Positions 18,999 through 27,883 of a DNA stretch of 64,000 nt are shown piece after piece (positions within the stretch are counted from its first letter, which is position 1; the number at the start of each line of letters is the position of its first letter). The notes under the pieces are model-generated. The model was not told the origin of the DNA. It did not search any database and was given only the letters and a program-made list of their open reading frames with translations. The translations under genes and the position numbers were made by a program. The DNA comes from Curvibacter sp. PAE-UM (GTDB taxonomy: Bacteria; Pseudomonadota; Gammaproteobacteria; Burkholderiales; Burkholderiaceae_C), in NCBI RefSeq assembly GCF_001432305.1, contig NZ_KQ483358.1:2849710-2913709 (forward strand). Direction: 5' to 3'.

Positions 18999-19882
18999 AA
19001 GTCAAATTCTGGGGTGTGCGCGGTTCGATCGCCTCGCCGGGGCCGCACACGGTGCGCTATGGCGGCAACACCACCTGCATCGAGGTACGCACGGACAGCA
19101 ACGAGCTCATCATCCTGGATGCAGGCACCGGCATCTTCCCGCTGTCACAGACCCTGCTGGCCGAACTGCCGGTCCAGGCCAACGTGCTCATCACCCACTC
19201 GCACTGGGACCACATCCAGGGTCTGCCTTTTTTCATCCCCAACTTCATCCCCGGCAATGTGCTGCGCCTGCACGGCGCCCACGACCCGGTCTCGGGCCAG
19301 GGGGTGGAGCAGGTCATGTCGGTGCAGCTGCAGTACAGCTATTTCCCGGTGCGCGAAGCCGAAATGAAGGGCACGATCGAGTACGTGACGCTGATGCCTG
19401 AGCAAAGCATCCAGGTGGGCAGCGCCACCATCACTCCCTATCTGCTCAATCACCCGGTCATCAACTTCGGCTACCGCATCGAAGCCAACGGCAAATCGGT
19501 CTTCTTCACCGGCGACCACGAACCCCCCTACAACATCTACGATCCGGGCGACGCCGAGTACGCCGAGTACCAGTCCTTCGTGGACGAGAAGCAGGCCTCC
19601 ATCATCCAGGCCATGCGCGACGTGGACGTGCTGATCGCCGACACCTCCTACACCGCCCAGGAATACCCGTCCAAGGTCGGCTGGGGCCACGGCACCTTCA
19701 AGACCAGCATCGAGGCCGCCTGCCAGGCCGGCGCCAAGGTGCTCTACTGCACGCACCACGAGCCCACCCGCAGCGACGACGCGCTGGAAGCCGCCTTCGC
19801 CCAGGCCCTGGCCGACAACCCCGTGCCCGCGGGCGGGCCGGAGATCCGGCTGGCCTTCGAAGGCCACAGCTACGAATTCTGA
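18995..19882 (+). CDS. Metallo-beta-lactamase-fold hydrolase
   Basis: 295-aa metal-dependent hydrolase. The zinc motif ITHSHWDHIQG (HxHxDH, about 63-73) is intact, the later metal ligands are in LNHPVINFGY, FTGDHEPP and CTHHEPTRSDD, and the N-terminus (KFWGVRGSIASPGPHTVRYGG) is the one seen in RNase Z/PhnP-like phosphodiesterases. A nucleotide or nucleic-acid phosphodiester substrate is possible but not proven. The ATG overlaps the HDOD stop as ATGA, so the pair is translationally coupled; nnr follows 14 bp later. Confidence 0.83.
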   Translation: MKVKFWGVRGSIASPGPHTVRYGGNTTCIEVRTDSNELIILDAGTGIFPLSQTLLAELPVQANVLITHSHWDHIQGLPFFIPNFIPGNVLRLHGAHDPVSGQGVEQVMSVQLQYSYFPVREAEMKGTIEYVTLMPEQSIQVGSATITPYLLNHPVINFGYRIEANGKSVFFTGDHEPPYNIYDPGDAEYAEYQSFVDEKQASIIQAMRDVDVLIADTSYTAQEYPSKVGWGHGTFKTSIEAACQAGAKVLYCTHHEPTRSDDALEAAFAQALADNPVPAGGPEIRLAFEGHSYEF

Positions 19883-19896
19883 GCCGGGCCGGCTCC

Positions 19897-21336
19897 ATGC
19901 AACGCGTCCCCTCCTGTCAGCCCCTGCCGTTGCACAGTGCGGCCGCCACGCGCGCACTGGAGGCCGCGCTGGCGACGACGCTAGCACCCCATGCCCTGAT
20001 GCAGCGTGCCGGTCTGGCCACGGCCCGGCTGGCCCTGGCCATCGCTCCGCACGCGCGCAACTACTGGATCGCCTGCGGTCCGGGCAACAATGGGGGCGAC
20101 GGCCTGGAAGCTGCCATGCACCTGCAGCAGTGGGGCAAGACGCCGCTGGTGAGCTGGCTCGGCACGCCTGCCACCGCTCCGGCCGATGCCCGCGCTTCGC
20201 ACGCCCGCGCCGTGGCAGCCGGTGTGCGCTTTGTCGACGCCCCGCCCGCGGACTGCGACATCTGCATCGACGCCCTGCTCGGCACCGGCGCGAGCCGCCC
20301 ACCCGAAGGCCAGCTGGCCGGCTGGATCGCGCACATCAACACCCTGGGCGTGCCGGTGCTGGCGGTCGACCTGCCCTCGGGACTGAACGCCGACACCGGT
20401 GCCACGCTCGGCCCTTGCGTGCGCGCCAGCCACACGCTCAGCCTGCTCACGCTCAAACCCGGTCTCTACACGGCACAGGGCCGCGACCAGACCGGCAACA
20501 TCTGGTACGAGCCCCTCGGTGCAGACGTGATGTCCACCGAACCACAGGCGAGTCTGGGAGGGACGCCCGCTGCGGCTCCCCGCCGACACGCCACGCACAA
20601 GGGCAGTTACGGTGATGTGGCGGTCATCGGCGGCGCCCCCGGCATGAGCGGTGCCGCCCTGCTGGCCGCCAGTGCAGCGCTGCACCATGGCGCCGGTCGC
20701 GTTTATGTCGGCCTGCTCGATGAGGGCGGCATGACGGTGGACCCCACCCACCCCGAGTTGATGTTCCGTGCGCCCGCGGCACTGGACGTCACCGTCCTGA
20801 CCGTGGTGGCCGGCTGCGGCGGCGGCCCAGCCATGGCCGCCCAGCTGCCGCGCCTGCTGTCCAGCGCACCGCGCTTGGTGTTAGACGCTGATGCTCTCAA
20901 TTCAATAGCAAATGACAGCCAGCTCGCGGCTCTCTTGCGGACACGCTCTGCGCGTCAGCGCCAGACGGTTCTGACCCCGCACCCGCTGGAAGCGGCCCGC
21001 CTGCTGGCTTGCACGACGGCGGCCGTGCAGGCCGACCGACTGGCGGCCGCGCAGCAACTGGCGCAGCAGTTCAGCTGTAGCGTGGTCTTGAAAGGTTCGG
21101 GCTCGGTAGTCGCCGCACCGGACCGGCCGCCGCTCATCAATCCGACCGGCAATGCGCGCCTGGCCACCGCCGGTACCGGCGACGTACTGGCAGGTCTGAT
21201 CGGTGCGCGCCTGGCACAAGGCGAAAGTGCGTTCGAGGCCGCTTGCGCTGCCGTCTGGCTGCACGGCCGGGCCGCCGACACCTGGCCGCAGGATCGCGCC
21301 CTGACGGCCGGCGCATTGGCGCGGGCCATCAACTGA
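19897..21336 (+). CDS. nnr: Bifunctional NAD(P)HX epimerase/dehydratase
   Basis: Repairs hydrated NADH and NADPH. The 479-aa protein fuses a YjeF N-terminal epimerase domain (about 1-215: WIACGPGNNGGDGLEAA and the downstream CIDALLGTGASRPPEG) to a C-terminal ADP- or ATP-dependent dehydratase (about 225-479), with GNARLATAGTGDVLAG as its nucleotide motif. E. coli Nnr is 515 aa. A low-GC patch around 20880-20945 encodes a variable loop. Coupled in position to the HDOD/MBL pair. Confidence 0.92.
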   Translation: MQRVPSCQPLPLHSAAATRALEAALATTLAPHALMQRAGLATARLALAIAPHARNYWIACGPGNNGGDGLEAAMHLQQWGKTPLVSWLGTPATAPADARASHARAVAAGVRFVDAPPADCDICIDALLGTGASRPPEGQLAGWIAHINTLGVPVLAVDLPSGLNADTGATLGPCVRASHTLSLLTLKPGLYTAQGRDQTGNIWYEPLGADVMSTEPQASLGGTPAAAPRRHATHKGSYGDVAVIGGAPGMSGAALLAASAALHHGAGRVYVGLLDEGGMTVDPTHPELMFRAPAALDVTVLTVVAGCGGGPAMAAQLPRLLSSAPRLVLDADALNSIANDSQLAALLRTRSARQRQTVLTPHPLEAARLLACTTAAVQADRLAAAQQLAQQFSCSVVLKGSGSVVAAPDRPPLINPTGNARLATAGTGDVLAGLIGARLAQGESAFEAACAAVWLHGRAADTWPQDRALTAGALARAIN

Positions 21337-21344
21337 TGACAGCG

Positions 21345-21487
21345 CAGAACTTGTGAAGAAATCGTAGCGAGCGGCCCGAGAGCAAGGCGGACGGAGCGCA
21401 GCGACGAGACATATCGAATAGATAGGCGAGGAGCGAGCACCGCCCAACGCAGCTATCGGGCCGCGCAGTAGATTTATTCGCGAGTTC
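21345..21487. repeat. Imperfect inverted-repeat element between convergent genes
   Basis: The gap between nnr and the minus-strand SDR is nearly filled by an imperfect palindrome. The left end GAACTTGTGAAGAAATC mirrors the right end (complement GAACTCGCGAATAAATC, 14/17), and the inner GCGAGCGGCCCGAGAG mirrors GCGCGGCCCGATAG. The interior repeats GAGCG/GCAGCG units. It has no ORF and could fold as a bidirectional terminator or be a small dispersed element. Confidence 0.5.
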
Positions 21488-22243
21488 TCAGCCGCGCCCG
21501 ACGAAGGGCATCTTGGTCGCCATCACCGTATGGAACAGCACATTGACTTCCAGCGGCAGCTTGGCCATATAGAGCACCGACTGGCCGACGATGTCCACGT
21601 CCATCAGCGGCTCCACGGCGATCTCGCCATTGGCCTGCGGCACGCCCTTGGCCATGCGCGCGGCCAGATCGGTCGCGGCATTGCCGATGTCGATCTGCCC
21701 CACGGCAATGTCGTAGGGACGGCCATCCAGCGAAGCCGCCTTGGTCAGGCCCATCACACCGTGTTTGGTGGCGGTGTAGGCGATCGAGTTGGGGCGCGGC
21801 GCATGCGCCGAGATCGAGCCGTTGTTGATGATGCGGCCGCCACGCGGGCTCTGCGCCTTCATCACGCGGAAGGCGTTCTGGATGCAGAAGAACATGCCCG
21901 AGAGGTTCACGTCCACCACCGACCGCCATTGCTCGACGGTCAGCTCCTCCAGCGGCACCCCGGGCGCCCCCATGCCGGCATTGTTGAACAGCACGTCCAC
22001 CCGCCCCCAAGCCTGCACCGTGGCGTCGAACAGCGCACGCACGGCCTCCGGCTGGGCCACGTCGGTCGGCAGCACCAGGGCACGCGCACCGGCGCCACTG
22101 GCAGCGGCGACCGCCTCCAGCGGTTCGCGCCGGCGTCCGGCCAGGGCCACGTTGTAGCCGTCTTTCAGCAGCGCGAGTGCTGCCGCCTTGCCGATGCCCG
22201 TGCCCGCACCGGTCACGATGGCCACCTTCTTCACACCAGTCAT
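21488..22243 (-). CDS. SDR-family NAD(P)-dependent oxidoreductase
   Basis: 251-aa short-chain dehydrogenase. Cofactor motif [15 protein letters not shown] (12-26), NNAG (about 90) and the [10 protein letters not shown] catalytic Tyr-Lys (about 158-166) are intact, with a Ser in [10 protein letters not shown] (about 142). The start ATG at 22243 has GGGAGACACAAGCAA upstream. Substrate not identifiable; nearest families act on hydroxy-acyl or sugar compounds. Convergent to nnr, 28 bp downstream of rnr. Confidence 0.85.
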   Translation of the reverse strand: MTGVKKVAIVTGAGTGIGKAAALALLKDGYNVALAGRRREPLEAVAAASGAGARALVLPTDVAQPEAVRALFDATVQAWGRVDVLFNNAGMGAPGVPLEELTVEQWRSVVDVNLSGMFFCIQNAFRVMKAQSPRGGRIINNGSISAHAPRPNSIAYTATKHGVMGLTKAASLDGRPYDIAVGQIDIGNAATDLAARMAKGVPQANGEIAVEPLMDVDIVGQSVLYMAKLPLEVNVLFHTVMATKMPFVGRG

Positions 22244-22270
22244 TTGCTTGTGTCTCCCTGGTTCAAAACA

Positions 22271-24553
22271 TCAGCGGCGCGTCTTGCGCCCCTTGCCCCT
22301 GGCCTTGTCCGTGACCTTCTTGGCTGCCGCCTTGACCGAGGCCTTCAGTGCCTGGATCGGTGAGGGCAAGGCACGCTTGCTCGCATCACTGGCCTTTTTG
22401 TTGCGGGTCTCCCGCTTGAGTGAGGCCTTGCGCGGCGCCCCGGTGGACTCGCCGGCCTCCTCAGGCGCCAATCCCTTGTCGCGCAGGGCGCGGTTGATCA
22501 GCTCCTCGCCCTCGCGCACCAGGCGGAAGTCGATGCGCCGACCGTCCAGGTCCACGCGGCTGACCTGTACCCGCACCCGCGTGCCGATAGCGTAGCGGAT
22601 GCCGGTGCGCTCGCCGCGCAGTTCCTGGCGCGCCTCGTCGAAGCGGAAGTACTCGCCGCCGAGTTCGGTGATGTGGATCAGTCCCTCCACGTACATGGCA
22701 TCCAGCGTGACGAACAAGCCGAAGCTGGTGGCCGACGTGACCACGCCACCGAACTCCTCGCCCAGATGCTCGCGCATGTACTTGCACTTGAGCCAGGCCT
22801 CCACGTCGCGACTGGCCTCGTCGGCGCGGCGCTCGTTGGCACTGCAATGCAGGCCCGCAGCCTGCCAGGCCATCAATTCCGCGCTGACCTTCTTGGGCTT
22901 CTCGCCGGAGATCTTCATCTTGGCGGCTTCGCTCTTCTCGATCCGCTTGGAGAGCTTGGCGTGTGCCTCGCCCGGCGTGGGCAGGACCGGCAGGTGGTAA
23001 CGCGTCTTGTTGAGGATCGCCTTGATCACCCGGTGCACCAGCAGGTCCGGGTAACGCCGGATCGGGCTGGTGAAGTGGGTGTAGGCCTCGAAAGCCAGGC
23101 CGAAGTGGCCGCTGTTGTGCGGCGTGTAGATGGCCTGCTGCATGGAGCGCAGCAGCATGGAATGGATCTGCTGCGCGTCAGGCCGCTCCTTGGTCGCGAT
23201 GGCAATGGCCTGGAACTCCGCCGGCGAGGGGTCCTCGCTGATGGTCAGGCCCACGCCCGTGACCTTGAGGTAGTTGCGCAGCAGCTCGTTCTTCTCGGGC
23301 GTCGGCCCCTCGTGTACGCGGAACAGGCCGGCGTGCTTGCTGTGGCCGATGAAGTCGGCACTGCAGACGTTGGCCGCCAGCATGGCTTCCTCGATCAGGC
23401 GGTGCGCATCATTGCGCGTGCGCGGCACGATCTTCTCGATCCGGCCGCTTTCGTCACAGATGATCTGCGTCTCGGTGGTCTCGAAGTCCACCGCGCCACG
23501 CTTGGCACGCGCGGCCAGCAGGGCGCGGTAGACGTCGTGCAGGTTCAGCAGATCCTGGATGCGATCCTTGCGCTTGGCCGCTTCCGGCCCGCGCGTGTTG
23601 GCCAGGATGGCCGCCACCTCGGTGTAGGTGAAGCGCGCATGGCTGTGCATCACGGCCGGGTAGAACTGGTAGGCCGTGACCTCACCCTCGCTGCTCACGA
23701 ACATGTCGCAGACCATGCACAGGCGATCCACGTCGGGGTTCAGCGAGCACAGGCCGTTGGACAGCTTCTCCGGCAGCATGGGGATCACGCGGCGCGGGAA
23801 GTAGACGCTGGTGGCCCGTTCGTAGGCGTCCACGTCGATCGGCGAGCCGGTCTCCACGTAGTGGCTGACGTCGGCGATCGCCACCAGCAGGCGCCAGCCT
23901 TGCTGGGCGCTCCTGCCACGGCCCTGGGTGGACGGCTCGCAATAGACGGCATCGTCGAAGTCGCGCGCGTCCTCGCCATCGATGGTGACCAGCGGGACGT
24001 CGGTCAGGTCGACGCGGTGCCGGCTGTCCTGCTCCCTCACCTTGTCGGGCAGACCGCGCGCCTGGGCAATGCAGGCCTCGGAGAACTCATGAGGCACGCT
24101 GTACTTGCGCACCGCGATCTCGATCTCCATGCCCGGGTCATCGACCTCGCCCAGCACTTCCTTGATGCGTCCCACAGGCTGTCCGAAGAGTGCCGGCGGC
24201 TCGACCAGTTCGACCACCACCACCTGGCCCGCCTTGGCTTGCCCGGTCGCACTCTTGGGGATCAGGATGTCCTGGCCGTAACGCTTGTCCTCGGGCGCCA
24301 CCAGCCAGACGCCGCTCTCCTGCAGCAGGCGGCCGATGATGGGTTGCGCCGCGCGCTCCATGATCTCCACCACGCGCCCCTCGGGCCGGCCCTTGCGATC
24401 CAGGCGCACGACACGCGCCTTGACGCGGTCCTTGTGCAGCACGGCGCGCATCTCGTTGGGCGGCAGGTAGATGTCGGGCTCGCCGTCGTCACGCACCACA
24501 AAACCATGACCATCACGATGTCCGTTGATGGTCCCCTCGATTTCTTCCAGCAG
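22271..24553 (-). CDS. rnr: Ribonuclease R
   Basis: Processive 3'-5' exoribonuclease of the RNB family. Visible parts: cold-shock OB domains from EGTINGHRDGHGFVVRDDGEPD, the RNB catalytic centre with IDGEDARDFDDAVYC (Asp ligands) and HFTSPIRRYPDLLVHRVI, an S1 domain (EEFGGVVTSATSFGLFV), and a basic Lys/Arg-rich tail. The N-terminal helix-turn-helix of E. coli RNase R is absent. In frame there is no ATG, GTG or TTG between the tRNA-Leu gene and the core; the CTG at 24553 (760 aa) is used here provisionally. The next in-frame start upstream (24688) would read antisense through the tRNA. Confidence 0.9.
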   Translation of the reverse strand: MLEEIEGTINGHRDGHGFVVRDDGEPDIYLPPNEMRAVLHKDRVKARVVRLDRKGRPEGRVVEIMERAAQPIIGRLLQESGVWLVAPEDKRYGQDILIPKSATGQAKAGQVVVVELVEPPALFGQPVGRIKEVLGEVDDPGMEIEIAVRKYSVPHEFSEACIAQARGLPDKVREQDSRHRVDLTDVPLVTIDGEDARDFDDAVYCEPSTQGRGRSAQQGWRLLVAIADVSHYVETGSPIDVDAYERATSVYFPRRVIPMLPEKLSNGLCSLNPDVDRLCMVCDMFVSSEGEVTAYQFYPAVMHSHARFTYTEVAAILANTRGPEAAKRKDRIQDLLNLHDVYRALLAARAKRGAVDFETTETQIICDESGRIEKIVPRTRNDAHRLIEEAMLAANVCSADFIGHSKHAGLFRVHEGPTPEKNELLRNYLKVTGVGLTISEDPSPAEFQAIAIATKERPDAQQIHSMLLRSMQQAIYTPHNSGHFGLAFEAYTHFTSPIRRYPDLLVHRVIKAILNKTRYHLPVLPTPGEAHAKLSKRIEKSEAAKMKISGEKPKKVSAELMAWQAAGLHCSANERRADEASRDVEAWLKCKYMREHLGEEFGGVVTSATSFGLFVTLDAMYVEGLIHITELGGEYFRFDEARQELRGERTGIRYAIGTRVRVQVSRVDLDGRRIDFRLVREGEELINRALRDKGLAPEEAGESTGAPRKASLKRETRNKKASDASKRALPSPIQALKASVKAAAKKVTDKARGKGRKTRR

Positions 24554-24576
24554 GCCGCTGGAGCGTTCTAAATTTC

Positions 24577-24585
24577 TGATATACT
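24577..24585 (+). promoter_or_regulatory. tRNA-Leu extended -10 promoter
   Basis: TGATATACT, an extended -10 (TGn plus TATACT at 24580-24585), 17 bp before the tRNA 5' end. No strong -35. It overlaps the region that would encode the first residues of RNase R on the other strand. Confidence 0.6.
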
Positions 24586-24602
24586 TCTCTCTTTCCTGAG
24601 AT

Positions 24603-24687
<85 letters not shown>

Positions 24688-24725
24688 CAAATATACGGTA
24701 AAACCCATCGGGTTCTACCAGCGAA

Positions 24726-24753
24726 AGCCGCTGAGACCTCAGCGGCTTTTTTT
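24726..24753 (+). terminator. tRNA-Leu terminator
   Basis: AGCCGCTGA (24726-24734) and TCAGCGGCT (24739-24747), a perfect 9-bp stem with loop GACC, followed by a T-run to 24753. Read on the other strand it is followed by only TTTCGC, so it probably terminates tRNA-Leu rather than rimO. Confidence 0.88.
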
Positions 24754-24796
24754 ATGGGCCGGCCCACAGGGAACCGACCGCTCTGACACATGTCGG

Positions 24797-26197
24797 TCAA
24801 ATCGGCACCGCCACCAGGTCATGGCCTTGCGTGCCGACGATGCGCGCACGCGTGAACTCACCGACCTTCAGCGTCTTGCTGATCTTCTCCGGCGGCAGCA
24901 ACTGCACCAGGCCATCGATCTCCGGCGCATCGGCATAACTGCGGCCGACGCCGCCCTTGCGGCCCAGGGCCGGCGCCGAATCGACCAGCACCTGCATGGT
25001 GGCGCCGATGCGGCGTTGCAGGCGCGCAGTGGACACCTCCTCGGCCACGGCCATGAAACGGGCCCGGCGCTCCTCGCGCAAGGCTTCGGGCAGCATGCCC
25101 GGCAGGTCGTTGGCTGCCGCGCCCTGCACCGGGCTGTAGGCAAAACAGCCGGCACGGTCGATCTGCGCCTCGCGCATGAAACCCAGCAGGTGCTCGAACT
25201 CCTCTTCGGTCTCGCCCGGAAACCCGGCGATGAAGGTGCTGCGGATCACCAGTTCGGGGCAGATCTCGCGCCAGCGCTGGATGCGCTCCAGATTGCGCTC
25301 ACCGCTGGCCGGGCGCTTCATGCGCCGCAGCACTTCGGGGTGGCTGTGCTGGAAAGGCACGTCTAGGTAGGGCAGCACCTTGCCCGCCGCCATCAGCGGC
25401 AGGATGTCGTCCACATGGGGATAGGGATAGACGTAATGCAGGCGCACCCAGGCGCCGTGCGTCTCGGCCAGCTCGCCCAGGGACTGCACCAGGTCCAGCA
25501 AGCGGGTCTTGACCGGCTTGCCGTCCCAGAAACCTGTGCGGTACTTCACGTCCACGCCATAGGCCGAAGTGTCCTGGCTGATCACCAGCAACTCTTTCAC
25601 GCCGCCTTCGAACAGGGCCTTGGCCTCCTTCAGCACATCGCCCACCGGGCGCGACACCAGATCGCCGCGCATCGAGGGGATGATGCAGAAAGTGCAGCGG
25701 TGGTTGCAGCCCTCGCTGATCTTCAGGTACGCATAGTGGCGCGGCGTGAGTTTGAGCCCCGCCTCGCCGAAGGCGCCCGGCACCAGGTCGATGAAGGGAT
25801 CGTGCGGCTTGGGCAGGTGGGCGTGCACCGCATCCATCACCTCTTGCGTGGCATGCGGGCCGGTCACGGCCAGCACGCTGGGATGCATCTGCCGGACCAG
25901 GTTACCGCCGCCCTCGCCAGACTTGGCGCCCAGGCAGCCCGTCACGATGACCTTGCCGTTCTCGGCCAGGGCCTCGCCGATGGTGTCCAGGCTTTCCTTG
26001 ACGGCGTCGTCGATGAAGCCACAGGTGTTGACGATGACCAGGTCCGCGCCCTGGAAGGTCTTGGCGGTCTGGTAGCCCTCGGCGCTTAGCTGGGTGAGGA
26101 TCAACTCGGAATCGGTCAGGGCCTTGGGGCAGCCCAGGCTGACAAAACCGATCTTCGGCGCGGGGGCGGTGGTATTCGGGGACAGGACTTCACTCAT
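24797..26197 (-). CDS. rimO: Ribosomal protein S12 methylthiotransferase
   Basis: Radical-SAM enzyme that methylthiolates Asp89 of S12. 466 aa: N-terminal MTTase domain with cysteines ([26 protein letters not shown]), the radical-SAM CxxxCxxC motif in [18 protein letters not shown] (about 165), and a C-terminal TRAM domain (about 395-466). Length is slightly above E. coli RimO (441). Follows phaR by 28 bp and is probably co-transcribed with it. Confidence 0.95.
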   Translation of the reverse strand: MSEVLSPNTTAPAPKIGFVSLGCPKALTDSELILTQLSAEGYQTAKTFQGADLVIVNTCGFIDDAVKESLDTIGEALAENGKVIVTGCLGAKSGEGGGNLVRQMHPSVLAVTGPHATQEVMDAVHAHLPKPHDPFIDLVPGAFGEAGLKLTPRHYAYLKISEGCNHRCTFCIIPSMRGDLVSRPVGDVLKEAKALFEGGVKELLVISQDTSAYGVDVKYRTGFWDGKPVKTRLLDLVQSLGELAETHGAWVRLHYVYPYPHVDDILPLMAAGKVLPYLDVPFQHSHPEVLRRMKRPASGERNLERIQRWREICPELVIRSTFIAGFPGETEEEFEHLLGFMREAQIDRAGCFAYSPVQGAAANDLPGMLPEALREERRARFMAVAEEVSTARLQRRIGATMQVLVDSAPALGRKGGVGRSYADAPEIDGLVQLLPPEKISKTLKVGEFTRARIVGTQGHDLVAVPI

Positions 26198-26225
26198 GCC
26201 CGTATTGTCCCAGTATTCGGTGACC

Positions 26226-26759
26226 TCAGCGTTTCAGACCGAAGGACTCCAGCATCTGCTCGGTCTGTTTCTGCATCTGCTCCTGCATCTGCACGAACAG
26301 GTGCTGGGACTGCTCCAGGTTCTGCGTCACCAGGCCCTGCATTGCGGGCGTCTGCATGGCCATGAACTGCGTCCACATCTCGGGACTCAGTCCCTTGGAC
26401 TGCTCGGCGAGCTTGGTCTGCACGTCCTGCAATGACTGGATGTTCTTCTCAAGATAACCGCCCATGAAACCCTGCATGGCGTGGCCGTAGAAACGGATGA
26501 TGTTGGAAAGCACAGAGGTGCTGAACATCGGCGAGCCGCCGGCTTCTTCTTCCAGGATGATCTGCAGCAGGATGCTGCGCGTGAGGTCTTCGCTGGTCTT
26601 GGCGTCGCGCACCACGAAGGGGGCGCCTTCCATGACCAGTTGCTTGATTTCCGTCAGCGTGATGTAACTCGACGTGCGGGTGTCGTACAGACGGCGGTTG
26701 GGATATTTCTTGATGATCCGCTCAGCGCCTGCAGCAGCCTCACCCTTTTTTTCTTTCAT
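26226..26759 (-). CDS. phaR: Polyhydroxyalkanoate synthesis repressor
   Basis: Transcription factor that binds DNA and PHA granules and represses phasin and its own gene. 177 aa: N-terminal DNA-binding domain [20 protein letters not shown] (about 14-33), [11 protein letters not shown], a middle PHB-binding segment and a C-terminal Gln/Met-rich helix (about 140-175). The operator-like site upstream supports autoregulation. No phaC or phasin is in the window. Confidence 0.95.
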   Translation of the reverse strand: MKEKKGEAAAGAERIIKKYPNRRLYDTRTSSYITLTEIKQLVMEGAPFVVRDAKTSEDLTRSILLQIILEEEAGGSPMFSTSVLSNIIRFYGHAMQGFMGGYLEKNIQSLQDVQTKLAEQSKGLSPEMWTQFMAMQTPAMQGLVTQNLEQSQHLFVQMQEQMQKQTEQMLESFGLKR

Positions 26760-26802
26760 ACCCTGATCTCCTCTCCTCGGTCCTGCGGACCGCTTTCATG
26801 TA

Positions 26803-26822
26803 TTGCGCTGCAACACATTCTA
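26803..26822 (-). promoter_or_regulatory. phaR promoter with TTGC-N3-GCAA operator
   Basis: On the minus strand, -10 TAGAAT (26822..26817) is followed three bases later by the imperfect palindrome TTGCAGCGCAA (26813..26803). The expected start of transcription (about 26810) falls inside it. PhaR sites in other bacteria are TGC/GCA-rich palindromes, so autorepression is likely. The -35 is weak. Confidence 0.55.
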
Positions 26823-26891
26823 GGAAGCCGGCTGCGCCACCGCCCCAAGGTTTACCCTGAGAGCGGATGGCGACAAGACGGAAAGGGATTT

Positions 26892-26968
26892 TGGTAGGCG
26901 CGATTGGACTCGAACCAACGACCCCCACCATGTCAAGGTGGTGCTCTAACCAGCTGAGCTACGCGCCT
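26892..26968 (-). tRNA. tRNA-Val (anticodon GAC)
   Basis: 77 nt including encoded CCA. Acceptor AGGCGCG (26968-26962) pairs with CGCGCCT (26902-26896); D-arm AGCTCAGCTGGTTAGAGC, anticodon stem CCACC/GGTGG with loop TTGACAT giving anticodon GAC, T-loop GGTTCGAGTCC. Lies upstream of phaR on the same strand. Confidence 0.97.
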
Positions 26969-26989
26969 GAGAATTCGTTCGAAACCGCG

Positions 26990-26998
26990 AGTATAGCA
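26990..26998 (-). promoter_or_regulatory. tRNA-Val extended -10 promoter
   Basis: Minus-strand TGCTATACT (26998..26990) with a CG-rich discriminator, 21 bp before the tRNA. The ten bases GCTATACTCG are shared with the rpsB promoter. No clear -35. Confidence 0.6.
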
Positions 26999-27063
26999 GC
27001 AAACTTCGGCCCTCCTTTCACGTCATGGCCAGAACGCCAGAGAAAAGAAGGGCTGCGCCATAA

Positions 27064-27079
27064 TTGACGTTAACGTCAA
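27064..27079. promoter_or_regulatory. Perfect 16-bp palindrome upstream of SDR gene
   Basis: TTGACGTTAACGTCAA is fully self-complementary and is followed by a third CGTCAA half-site (27080-27085). It lies 22 bp before the SDR start. ACGT-centred palindromes of this kind are typical of MerR-family regulators of branched-chain or acyl-CoA catabolism (LiuR-like). No regulator gene of that type is in the window. Confidence 0.6.
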
Positions 27080-27101
27080 CGTCAAAACACAGGAGCATTT
27101 C

Positions 27102-27860
27102 ATGCAGATCGCAGGCAAGGTATTCATCGTCACCGGCGGCGCTTCGGGCCTCGGCGAAGGCACGGCGCGTTTGCTGGCGGCCAACGGCGGCAAGGTCGTC
27201 ATTGCCGACATGCAGGCCGACAAGGGTGAGGCCGTCGCCAGGGAGATCGGTGGCGCCTTCGTCAAGTGCGACGTGAGCCAGGAGGCCGATGCGCAGGCCG
27301 TGGTGGCCAAGGCCGTCTCGCTGGGCAAGCTCATGGGCCTGGTCAACTGCGCCGGCATCGCCCCGGCCGAGAAGACCGTAGGCAAGAACGGCGCGCACGC
27401 GCTGGCCACCTTCAGCCGCACGATCACGGTCAACCTGATCGGCAGCTTCAACATGATCCGCCTGGCGGCCGACGCCATGTGCAAGAACGAGCCGGAGTCG
27501 ACCGGCGAACGCGGCGTGCTGATCTCCACCGCCAGCGTGGCCGCCTATGACGGCCAGATCGGCCAGGCCGCCTACAGCGCATCCAAGGGGGGCATCGTGG
27601 GCATGACCCTGCCGATCGCCCGCGACCTGGCGCGCAACGGCATCCGCAACATGACCATCGCCCCCGGCATCTTCGGCACACCCATGCTGTTCGGCATGCC
27701 GCAGGAGGTGCAGGACGCGCTGGCCGCCAGCGTGCCCTTCCCCAGCCGCCTGGGTACGCCCGAGGACTACGCAAAACTTGCGAAGCACATCTTCGAGAAC
27801 GACATGCTCAATGGTGAGGTGATCCGCCTGGACGGCGCCATCCGCCTGGCACCACGCTGA
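27102..27860 (+). CDS. 3-hydroxyacyl-CoA dehydrogenase, SDR type II
   Basis: 252-aa short-chain dehydrogenase resembling HSD17B10-type 3-hydroxyacyl-CoA dehydrogenases. [16 protein letters not shown] (10-25), [10 protein letters not shown] (about 83), [11 protein letters not shown] with the catalytic Ser (about 149) and [20 protein letters not shown] (Tyr 162, Lys 166) are all intact. Likely role: NAD-dependent oxidation of 3-hydroxyacyl-CoA in fatty or branched-chain acid breakdown, which fits the LiuR-like operator. AGGAGCATTTC precedes the ATG. Followed 23 bp later by the gamma-glutamyltransferase. Confidence 0.87.
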   Translation: MQIAGKVFIVTGGASGLGEGTARLLAANGGKVVIADMQADKGEAVAREIGGAFVKCDVSQEADAQAVVAKAVSLGKLMGLVNCAGIAPAEKTVGKNGAHALATFSRTITVNLIGSFNMIRLAADAMCKNEPESTGERGVLISTASVAAYDGQIGQAAYSASKGGIVGMTLPIARDLARNGIRNMTIAPGIFGTPMLFGMPQEVQDALAASVPFPSRLGTPEDYAKLAKHIFENDMLNGEVIRLDGAIRLAPR

Positions 27861-27883
27861 GCCCGCCCCCGGCAGGAGCCCCC

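Noticed and set aside
26841-26851. Third copy of the CCTTGGGGCGG repeat upstream of phaR
   Set aside because: Only 11 bases match and the flanking blocks are absent, so chance in GC-rich DNA is possible.
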